From Tamarix chinensis (Eukaryota; Streptophyta; Magnoliopsida; Caryophyllales; Tamaricaceae): 64,000 nt of DNA. Shown piece by piece: positions 37,801 through 49,800 of this stretch. A program made the position numbers and the translations under genes. Below the pieces are notes generated by a model that worked only from the letters and a program-made list of their open reading frames with translations, had not been told where the DNA came from and searched no databases. Positions within the stretch are counted from its first letter, which is position 1. Every line of letters starts with the position of its first letter. The stretch is taken from NCBI GenBank assembly GCA_030549775.1, contig CM060180.1, positions 90,683,172 to 90,747,171 on the forward strand, in the 5' to 3' direction.

Positions 37801-40800
37801 TAATTCAGTCTGGCTTTTTATTTTTTATGATGAAAATTAGAAACAGTCGAGTAGTAGAGTTGGTAATCTACTTCTCCAGTGATGAATGTATGCATTGATC
37901 TGGTATATATTTATGAAATCTTCAATGTAGTATGATTAAATCAGAAAACTAATTAATAATTGTTGTTTGATAAGATCCTTCATGTCTATGAAGTCGCTAA
38001 AGATGAGGTAATGCTATTTGTTTGGGATGGAACTGATGCTCCAGTGCTTCAAATGCGATCAAAGTATGTCCCTGCTACAGTTTACTCAAGTTTTTGAAGA
38101 GAAATTCACTCATCTCTCTATAGCAGTTTCAGTTATCACATCTCTTTTCTGTTTGGGATTATTTATTTAAATATCTTATGGCTGTGAGAGTGCTGAAATG
38201 GAAGCAAAATTAGCAAATAGTCTTTGTTATATATTCAGGTTAGTTTCCAAAAGCCTTCAAAAGATTTAGGTATTTGAGGCCCAAAATGGCAGTGACCTAA
38301 ATTGTTAACTCTTGGGTCTTTCTACAGGCTTTTTGCCTAGGAAGGTTAATGTCACTTCTTTAATCTTGGTTTCTATAAACACAAAATCTTCAATGGGATA
38401 CTAATTTTTAGCCTATTGCATATTGTACTATGCTTTACAAGGTTATTTCAAAGATCCTAACTCAGAGACTACGAGGTATCATGCCATCAATCATAGATTA
38501 TGCTCAAAATGCTTTCATAAATGGAAGAAGTATTGGCGAGAATGTGTTGTGTTGTTTGCTCATGAGTTGGTGAGGAACTATCCTTGCAAAGGGGTTTCCT
38601 CGAGATGCATGTTAAAGTTAGATTTTCAAAAGCCTATGATATGGTCAATTGGAGTTCGTTAGAACTTTTTACTGCTGTATGGGTTTCCCTATCAATTTGT
38701 CAAGTTGATCATGGCATGTTTGGATACAGTGAATTTCTCTCTTCTGTGTAATGGTGTGTTGACTCCTCCATTTAAGGATAAGAGAGGTTCGAGATAGGGA
38801 GACCTTCTTTCCTCGTATCTTTTTGTTTTTGCCATGGACTATCTTAGTAAATGCATCAAACTTCTATGAACTAAGGCTTCTTTCAAAGGGCACCCAAGAT
38901 GTAAATCACTGAGATTGTCAATGTAGTTAAACGATAACATGATACTTCTTTTTTCATATATTCAGCATAAAGATTACAGGGATATATATAGTATTCATTG
39001 CTAACAATCCTCCTATAAAATAGGGATACATTTAGTAATAACCTACAACCTATTCAAAATGAATAAATTACCCGATCAGTAAAGGAATAAATTACCTGGT
39101 TAATAAAGTAATCCCTAAACTTTAGCTAGCCACTTGTAGTCATAATTATTTCCTAGAATCCTGGCTAACACCTGTATTTCTACACTCCCCCTCAAGTTGG
39201 AGCATAGATATCAATCATGCCCAACTTGCTCACCATTACATCAAATGCAGGTTTGAACAATCCCTTGGTAAGAATATCTGCTGTTTGCTGGGAAGTTGCA
39301 ACATGGCAGACAGATTATGCCTTTATCTATATTCTCTTTGATAAAGTGCCTATCAGTCTCAACGTATTTGGTCCGGTCATGTTGTAATGGATTATGAGCA
39401 ATGCTTATTGCAGCTTTGTTATCACATTAGAGTTTCATTGGAAGAAACACTTGAACCTATAGCTCACTTACTATATAATTCAACCATAGTAACTCACAAA
39501 TCCCATTTGCCATTGCTTGGAATTCAGCTTCAGCATTACTTCTAGCAACTACAGCTTGTTTCTTACTTCTCCATGTAACTAGATTCCCCCAGACATAGGT
39601 GCAATATCTTGAAGTTGATTTCCTATCATTTATGGATTCAGCCCAATCAGCATCAATAAAGGCTTCAATATTCCTTACATCTGTTTTAGCAAACTATAGT
39701 CCCTTTCTTGGTGAACCTTTCAAGTATTTTAGAATACGGTATACAATCTCTAGATGTTCCTTCTTTGGTGAGTGCATAAACTGATTAACCAAACTGACAG
39801 CAAATGCTATATTAGATATAGTGTGGGACAAGTAAATTAGTTTTCCCACTAACCGTTAATACCTTGAGATATTTACCTGTGTTCCTTTATCGAAGCTCCC
39901 AAGTTTCACATTTGCATCTAAGGGTGTGTCAACTGGTTTGCAACCATTCATACCAGTTTCATTTAGCAGATCAAGTACATATTTTCTTTAATTAATAACA
40001 ACTCCCTTCTTAGATCTTGCAACTTCCATCCCCAAGAAATATTTCAAGGTTCCTAGGTCCTTAATTTTAAATTCCTTGGCTATACTTATTTTTACCCTCT
40101 CCATTTCAGCTAAATCATCACTTGTGAGAATAATGTCATCCACATATACATTGAGAACAACAATCCTCCCTTCCTTTGATCTTCTTATAAACATTGTTTG
40201 ATCACCTTAGGATTGTTCGTAACCTTTCTCCTTCTCTAATTTTGTGAATTTTTCGAACCAGGCGCTTGGTGACTGCTTTAGACCATACAAGGGTTTCTTT
40301 AATCTGCAAACTTTATTGCTAAACATCTCTTCAAATCCAGGAGGTAGATTCATATAAAATTCATCTTTTAAGTCATCATTCAAGAAAGCATTCTTGACAT
40401 TTAGTTGATACAGTGACCAATCTAAGTTTACAGCAATTGATAGTAGTACATGCACGGTGTTAAGTTTTGCCATAGGAGCAAATGTATCTGTATAATTAAT
40501 ATTATTCTTCTGTGTGAAACCTTAAGCTACCAACCTAGCCTTGTATCTTTCAAGTGTTCCATCGGCCCTGTATTTCACTGTGAACACTCATTTACAACCC
40601 ACTAGAGTTTTTCCTCTTGGTATGTCCACTTCTTCCCAAGTCTGGTTTTTATCAAGAGCCTTCATCTCCTCAAGAATAGCTTCTTTCCACTCAAGAACCT
40701 TCAGAGCATTCTGCACACTCTTAGGAATCTCCACAGATGACATATGGCTTGTAAAACATGAAAATGTGTGTGACGAATTCTCATAGGAAATAAATTTAGA

Positions 40801-43800
40801 TAAAGGGTATAAGGGTTGTTTAGTACAAGATCTTACACCTTTGTGGGTAGCAATTGGGAGGAACAATTATTAGAAGTATCATCATTCTGAGATGGAAGAT
40901 AGTGACTTACTAGAGCTTCCCTCAGGTCTGTCTCATGATTTTGCAGAGAATCTTGAGGTCTTTGTTCTTTGTATGGGTTCCTCCTTGTGTACACTCGTCC
41001 ACAGTTCCCTTTTAGTGTTACCTGTTTCTATTTGCTCAATATTTGGGTTAGCAAATCCTTCTTTATTTTTTAAACAAGGTTGAGTTATGTTTAAAAATGT
41101 TTTCTTGGAGAAAGATAGGATTGATAAGTTTGGAATGTTTTGAACTATGGGAATTATTGTTATCCAATGCTATTTCTCTTTGTAACGCATTTCTTTTAAC
41201 CGAGTCTTCTTTAGATGTCTCTCTCTGAAGAAAAGGGGTAAAGAATGGTTTCTCTTCGAAAAATATAGTGTCCATTGTAACAAATGTTTTACGAGTGGTA
41301 GGATCAAAACATTTATGTCCTTTTTAAATTGGGGAATAACCTAAGAATATATATTTTTGTGCCCTAGGTTCCAATTTACTGCTATGTTTTTCATGAACAA
41401 AGATGGTGTAGCCAAATATGCGATGGGTAGTGGAAGCAATTCTATTTGTAGGAAAAAAAATCATGAAGAGTATTAAGCGGTGTCTTGAACTTGAGAACCT
41501 TAGAGGGCATTCTATCGATTAAGAAACTAACTATTAGAGCAAAATCTCCCCAAAAAGAATTAGGAACAATGTAGGTGAACCTAAGAGCCTGTAAAATTTC
41601 TAGATGTCTATTTTTCCGTTCGGCTATCCTAATTTGTATTGGTGTATCCGTACCAAAGCTTTGATGAATGATCCCTTTATCCTTGAAGAAGGTTCCCGAC
41701 ATGTTATTAACATATTCAGTTCCATTATCACTTTGAAAATTCTTGATGAGGTCATTAAATTGCGTTTGAACCATATAGTAAAAATTCTTAAAAACTCCCC
41801 TACCTCTAATTTTTGTTTTAATAGAAAAATCCAATTTGCTCTTGTGTGATCGTCAATAAAGGTGACAAACCATTTTTGTTCTAGATTGTGTGGGGATACA
41901 TGAGGGCCCCTAAACATCACTGTGAATGAGGGAGAAAGGGGTAGTTGGTTGATAAGGTCAAGGGGGGTAAGACGTTTTGTGATCTTTTGCCATAGCACAA
42001 ATCTCATATTTAAATAAAGACACATTCTTATTGGTAAATAATTTTGGGAATAATTGTTGTAGATAATAAAAAACTAGGATAGCCAAGCCTATATGGCCAT
42101 AACATAACATCATTTGTGATGCATATGCCAATACAAATTGGGTCAAGTTAGGAAGGTTGTTATCAATGGGGGATAACTGAATAAGAAAACAGAGAAGAGG
42201 GTGAAGAAAATGGGTTGAATATGATCTTTGGTACCTCCTTAGATCATATACTAACAAGAACCACCTAAGGTTTCAACACTTAGGATAAATCTTATGAGAT
42301 TTTAGGATTCAAACTTCAAACTCATGCACTAGAGTTGAAGGTGATTGATTTCTGCTGAGAGAAATAAGATAGCCAAATTCTGAGTTGTTTTTTCATTCAA
42401 GTGTGAGCCCAACACTTATAGGAGAGTGTTGGGTCTCATTTAGTTGTAATACAACTCAACAAAAAAAGGACTGGTTTGGTTAACTAATCAAACTAGTTAG
42501 TTGTCAAAGAGACTAACTTTAACTAGTTTAATCCTAACCAAAACTAAAGTTGACTTTGTACTAGCTGAAACAAAGAAATCAGAATTGTTTGGGGCCTTCC
42601 CAATGTCTTACATCTAACTTGGGAGGCTCCTTACAAGTTGATAAGCTAAGCTAAGCTAAAAACATCATTAAAAGTAAAAAGTAAAAGTAGCTTTTATGCT
42701 AAAGACTAAAAACATTATTAAAAGCATAAAGCAGAAAGTAACCTTTCTGCTGCAAGCCTAAAGTGCCATCATAGCCTAAGCATAGGTTTCTTTTCTTCCA
42801 AAAAAAGGCCTGCCCCCTATAATACTCATAGCTGTTGCTGCTGCTAGTGCCCACATCTACTCAGAAAAGTGCTGTTGGGGCTGCTATTGTGGGAGTTGAA
42901 CTGTAGCCTATCCCTGGCTGGGTAGTGGGCCATTCAAGCCAAAAAAATGAGCCACTAAGGTGCAAAAGGTGGTGGCTGGATTGAAGTTTTACATGGCTTT
43001 CATGGCTTGGGGTTTAGTTAAACTAATTAGTCCAAGTGAGGAGGTTTTATGTCCCCCTAACTTAGAGAAATTAACAACTAAATTAATATCTTGGATAATG
43101 GATGCTCCTGCATCAATTTGTAAAAGCAATAGAAGTGGACTCTAAGCAAGAACTCTAAACCGAGAATACAGGTTGTGAATCATCTATGAATTGATATAGA
43201 CCTCCAACTTCCCTAGCAATGCCAATCATCTTCCCTGAAGGTATATTCTGAAAATCACTTGAAGAAGAGGAAAAAATAATACGACAATTAGCATCTTGTG
43301 TGAGCTCACTAACATAAAGTAAACTACATGATAATTGAGGGACATGAAGAATATTTTCTAGGATTAAGTGAGGTGAAATTTTGATGGACCCACTTCCAGC
43401 AATTGCTGAGAGTGATCCATCAGTAACTTTAGCCTTTTTATGGCTTGCATTAGGGGTATAGGATGAAAATATTGCTGAGCAATTGGTCATTTGATCAGTT
43501 TCTCCTGAATCGATTATCCAAAGGTTAGAGGAGACACTAGACAGACAATTTATGTTACCTTGGTGGGCTAAGGAACAAGATGAATTGTCAGGAGTGGAGT
43601 TGATTGAAGTGAATTGTGGTGATTAGAAGAGTTTAACAAGATGCTCCAACTGCTGCTTTGCAAAAGGTGATACTCCAGAGTTGACTGATTGCTTTTGATA
43701 TTCCCTAGATATGGTCTGAAATATCCCGATGTTACCGCCTTTATTTTTTCCTTTCTTCTACATATTCAAGGGTTTTCCATGGAGATTCCAGCAAGTATCA

Positions 43801-46800
43801 CATGTATGCCATGGTTTTTTGCAGTAATCTCACTAAGGTTTTTTCATCTGTTCTCCTTCGAAACCATGACTATGAGCAACTAATGCTGAGCTTTCTAATT
43901 TAAACTTTGCGGAACCTGGTATAGTATTGAGCATTACTCTCTTTTTGGCCTCTTCCTATCTCAACTCCGAGAAGACCTCTTGTATTGAAGGTAGTGGCCT
44001 ACGACTTAAGATATGCTCCTTTACTTCATCATCAAAAATATAATTAACACCGGACAAAAACATGTACACTCTATCATCCGCTTCCCTCTTTAAAATGTAT
44101 ACAATCATCAGGATTTTCCCATTTATCATCATAGCATTGATCAAGTTCCTGCCACCATGCTACCATCTCATTATAATAAGAAGTAAGATCACGCTTACCT
44201 TGTTTAGAATTCCGCAACTTGGATTTTAATTCAAAAATTTGAGAAGAATTCTACAGATCAGAATAAGTGGCACGGATAGAGTCCCAAATCTCCTTTACAG
44301 TAGTCATGAACATATGGGGCTTTGCAATGGAAGGTGCCATTGAATTTAAAAGCTAAGTAGTCACCTAAGTTCTCGGACCTCCATGCTTTAAATCTGGGGT
44401 CACTCTCTACAGGTTTATGTTATTGTCCATTCATATAGCCAAGCTTTCCCCTTCCATTTATGGCTAGTTTGACTGATTGAGCCCACTCCTAATAATTTTT
44501 ACCATTAAGAGGATGAACGGTAATTTGAAAGGAGGAGTGAACTGAAACTGGGTTAACAATACCAATAGGCATATCTTCTTGTTGAGAGGTGACTTCCACA
44601 GAATCATTCATAGCTCTGATACCATGTAGTTAAACGAGAACATGATACTTCATTTTTTATATATTTAGCATAAAGATTACAAGGATATATATAATATTCA
44701 CTACTAACAATCCTTCTATAAAGTAGGGATACATTTAATAATAACCTACAACCTATTCAAAAGGAACAAATTACCCGGTCAATATGGTAATAAATTAACC
44801 GGTTAATAAGGTAATAAATTAACCGGTCAATAAAGTAATCCTTAAACTTTAGCTAACCACTTGTAGTCATAATTATTTCCTAGAATCCTGGCTAACACCC
44901 ATATTTCTATAGTCAACCTTAGGTTTGCGGATGACATTCTCCTTTTTTGCCATGGTGATTTGCAAAGTGTATACTGTCTTATGGATTTGGTAGGTCATTT
45001 TTCTGGGCTATCTAGATTGATCCTCAGTCCCCAAAAGTGCATTGTCTATTTTGGTGGTGTGGCGCCTGCTGTCGGAAGCTGGGTTCTATGAGGGTGCCTT
45101 TCATATCACCTACCTTAGTTTGCCTTTAACCTCAGCCAGAGTTTCTTTTGCCCTTCTCCAGCCTATGTTGGAAAAGGCAATTGCTAGACTATGGCATTGG
45201 AGCACAACTTACCTATCTCCATTAGTTTATGGGTCTTTGTAGAAACTTTCTGTGGTTTGGAAAGGTGTATGATAGACGAAGTTCTCTAGTTACTTGGGAG
45301 TATATCTGTTTCCCAAAGGAGAAGGGCAGTCTAGTTTTGCTTAATCTAGTTGTTTGGAATAAGTGTGCCTTGGGGAAACTCTCTCTCCTTTGTGGATGGC
45401 CTTAACAGATAGGCCGATGACTAAAGCTAGGCTATTGGAGATAGGCATTGGTTTGGATGATTAGTGTGTTTTGTTAGCAACAAAACGAAACAAGGGATCC
45501 CTTGTTTATCCTCTTTCCTATCACGATTGCAATTCAGAGGCGAATAAGGCGAAGGGCAGTCTAGTTTTTCTTAATCTAGTTGTTTGGAATAAGTGTGCCT
45601 TGGGGAAACTCTCTCTCCTTTGTGGATGGCCTTAACAGATAGGCCGATGACTCAAGCTAGGCTATTGGAGATAGGCATTGGTTTGGATGATTAGTGTGTT
45701 TTGTTAGCAACAAAATGAAACAAGGGATCCCTTGTTTATCCTCTTTCCTATCACGATTGCAATTCAGAGGCGAATAAGGCGAAGGGCAGTCTAGTTTTTC
45801 TTAATCTAGTTGTTTGGAATCAGTGTGCCTTGGGGAAACTCTCTCTCCTTTGTGGATGGCCTTAACAGATAGGCCGATGACTAAAGCTAGGCTATTGGAG
45901 ATAGGCATTGGTTTGGATGATTAGTGTGTGTTTTGTTAGCAACAAAACGAAACAAGGGATCCCTTGTTTATCCTCTTTCCTTTCACGATTGCAATTCAGA
46001 GGCGAATAAGGCGAGCTGTTAGAAGAAGGGATAGCATCCAAGGTTAGCAGCAGGAGGTCCAGACTTTATTGACCAGGTCAAGGCAAAATGGTTAGAAGAA
46101 GCAAGTCTTAGTAGCTCTTTTTGTGTCCTATATTGCTAATGTTTGGTATGAGAAAAACTTGAGAATCGTAGTAGAGATGTCCCTAGTCTTGTTTGTCATA
46201 CCTATAGTTAGAAGATTGGTACACCCACATTTTAAGGCTTAGTTTCAAAAGTGGGTTAGTTTGGTAGATTGTATGGTTTGATGGATGTGTGTGGTTGTAA
46301 CTACTCTATTTCAAAAGTCAAAAAGTTCTAACTTATTGAAAACAATAAGAGGCATTGCCTTCGTAATACAACAGACTGAAGAATTGATATCAATCAATTC
46401 TCGAGCTCTCTCCTCTCCCTTTTCTCTCTCTTGTGAAGTTTAACACTCTTATTTTTACTAACCAAAATTCTTCGTTTTAAAATATATGATTTGCAGAAGT
46501 AAAAAAGGGAAAAGAAGATGAGATCATCTTATCTAGCATTGAGAGAGGTGTGTAAATCAATTAATTGATGATAGATACAAGGCTACCGTAATATACATAA
46601 ATCAAACTACAAGAGCACACAACTCCAACAATGTTGTTAAAGCTAGGAAGGGGGTTTAAGTGAGCAATAATACCATGGTTTTGATAGCGGTTGTGGTCAT
46701 AGTGTTGCGAACAATATTTTATATATTGCGGTTGTCGAAGGGTGATTGGTTTTTAAACTTTTTTCACAACAAATATTAGTAAATATTAATAAATGTTAGC

Positions 46801-49800
46801 AAATATCAGCAAATATTGGATGATAATTGACATATCGCTGATAAACATGTGAAATCCTAAAACCGTAGCATATCGTCAATTTCGTGTATCGACTAGTCTA
46901 AAATCCGATAAATATTGATCGATATTTAATTATATGGGTTTAAGTACATAGGAAAAGACATAAGAGTTCAAAAGATATCTAGAAAAAAACCAAACGAAGA
47001 ACATTAGATGGCCCTTATACTCATCCCACATTGTTCAATGGTATAATTTATACTAGTCACAAAGCTGTGAATCCTCATTCCTAGAATTTCCTCCATGCTT
47101 GAAAGCATCATACCACTCCTTGGCTTTCACATGGTTGAAGTATTAGTAAAACTTCATAATTGGCTGAAGTATTAGTACGACATTCGTGTACTAAGTTAAT
47201 TATAATTTCTCTAAAGAGGTAGCATAACACCCAATAACATAAGATCATGCATACTATGTTAATATAAATAACTCTTACACAATTTTATCAACCATCTTGG
47301 TTATCTACTCTAGGTGGAATTCTCAAGAGAATGAAAGAATTGAGGCTAATCAATCTCAACCGTATTCTAGTTATTAAGTCTTATCAAAGCGTCCCACCAA
47401 CAATTTCAACATAACCTTGAGAGGAATACAATCTTATAATCTTATACAACAACAGTCAAATCTTTAACTTCCAAGATAACTAATTAAGGAAGTCACAAGG
47501 CCATTCAATTAAATCGCGGACCGCTAAATCAGTAGCGGCCGCTAATTTGCGGATTTTTAGTGTGCCGCGACGCGAATTAGCCGGTTCGCGACGGATTTCT
47601 TATTTCACGTTGTTCTCGCCGATTTAGCGCCGATAAATCGGTTATCGGTATTTATCGGCGATAAATACCCGATTTATCGGCAAGCAAGAATACCCTGCCC
47701 AGCTGCCCTACACCCATCCCTTCCGTTCTGCACCATCACCGAAAGCACCGAGACACAGAAAGCAGCACAAAAAGCAAAAGGGACGGAGACAGTGTATTAG
47801 GACGGAATTCGCTAGAAATCAGAAGAAAAAACTTGAACTAACCTGCCCAAAAACTAGCTTTTGTTGTGCGTGGAGCTCCGAGCAGATGCTGTAGATCATC
47901 ATCTTCTTTTCTCTGCGTTTTGATCTGTGCTGCTCTTCCGTCGTCTCTGCGAAGCGCTCCTCGTCTTTCCTCATCACTGGTGGCTCATCATTCCTCGTCG
48001 ACTGGTGGTTGGTGTTCCGTACGTGGCTCGCTCTTCGACTCGTGGTGGCTGGTGCCTGGTGTTTGGCCTGTGGCTCGTCGTTCGAGTGGTGGCTCGCCGG
48101 TGTGGTTATTGTGTACAGGGAGTCGGGATTTGGGAGAGTATGGCTGTGCGGGCTGTTGGGGAAGAACCGAATAAGAGAGTGAGAGTGAGGCGCGGGGGTA
48201 TTAAATAATTATATGTACACATCGATTAGTTTGTACTTACGTGGCACTCACAGTAGGCAAGCGTGCATGTTAGTCGACTGAAATCGTGATTAGGGTTATT
48301 AAATAATTAGGCTAGCTTGTATCCATCGTGGGCGGTTCACAGTCAGAGTGGTCGGATAGCTATGTACGGGGATACATGGTGCTCCGAATTTAGTCAAATA
48401 AGCGCATGTCATTGATGTCCCCTCCCCTCCGAGCCTCCCCAAGGAAAAGGATGTTTGAAAAGCGACCGGATGCGTCGACGGACATGGAGCTCGTACAAAA
48501 AGCTCCGGTACGACTGACGCGAAAACCTCACTTTAGTTGAGTTCTGCGATGCCTCGGTTTGGATTTGGATTTGGATTTGGTGGCCCACTCCTTGGATATT
48601 GCATTTACGTGGGCCGCTCCTTCAGATTGCATTTCTGCATGCCTGAATAATTTATATATTTTTGAACCTAATCCACATATTAATAAGGTTAGTATTTTTT
48701 AATTTTTTTTAATATTATTTAGCTGTAATTAATAGATTAGTTATATATTTTTATTTGATTAAATTAAACTTTAGTTTAGTCTCTTTTTTTAATTAAATAA
48801 TATACTTTTCTTGAATAAATAATATTAGTTAAAATTTAACTTTTAAGTGGTGTTAATATTAATTTAGTGTGCATATATATAACTTATATAATTAAGACTA
48901 ATAGATAATAATTTTTAGAATTTTGACTTTTTATAAATCTATATAAATATAATATAAATTAACAAGCATAAAGTTATATTATTCATTAATTTCATATCTA
49001 CCGCTAAATAATACACCTTGTTTTTATTCGAACACAAATGTAGTGTTATTAGAACAATTTAACATCTAATAAGTCATTTAAATGCTTCTAATATAATATA
49101 GAACACTAGTTTATTAAATAATTACATTTAAATGAACAATTAATAAGAATTCAAGCATTATGTGAAATAAAAATAAAAAATCACGCCGCGACGACCGCGA
49201 CACAAAATTTATCGTTCGCGACGCTCCGATACTGCGACACCGCGAACGCGACCGCGACTGCGACCGCGATCTAATTGCATGCACACGGCATAAAACTATG
49301 TATACACAAAAGCTCAGTATTTAAATCCTTAAATACATGTACCTTTATAGGGTTGTGAATCCCTAAGAGTAGGAATGAACCCTTTGATTCAAAGGTCCTA
49401 CTATGCACTTGGGGGTCTAAGTCTGAAATACAAGATTCCTTCTTTTACTTTAAATGATTGGTGTTTTATTTAATGTCAAATGATCATTATTCAACAAGGG
49501 ATACTAAAATCCACATACAACAATTAATCATGCATATAAAAGACAATTGGGTCAAGATAAGGGAGGTGGTGGATTTAGGGCGATTATTGCATAATAGAAA
49601 AGATAGAGAGGGATGAGCAAAATGGGTAGTTATTTGATTTATGAGCACTTCTTAAGATTAAATACTCACTATTACCATCTAATGTTTAAAATCTTGGAAT
49701 AAATAAAGCGAGATTTTGGGGGTTCAAAACATAATTCTCCACTTGAATTTTGAGAGAGGATTTTGACCGGATATTTGAGCACAATATAATATTGTGTTGC

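Larger units (their letters stand above)
38922..44911 (-). mobile_element. Ty1/copia LTR retrotransposon, minus strand, degenerate
   Basis: A 5990-bp element has TG...CA ended LTRs at 38922-39184 and 44625-44911 and a perfect 5-bp target duplication, GTCAA (38917-38921 and 44912-44916). On the minus strand the primer site TGGTATCAGAGC (44613-44624, initiator-Met tRNA type) directly follows the 5' LTR. An AGGGGGAG polypurine tract (39185-39192) precedes the 3' LTR. The order gag, protease, integrase, RT, RNase H is the copia order. Many stops and frameshifts make it non-functional, and the two LTRs differ visibly, so the insertion is not recent. A solo LTR lies inside it at 42117-43115. Confidence 0.95.
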
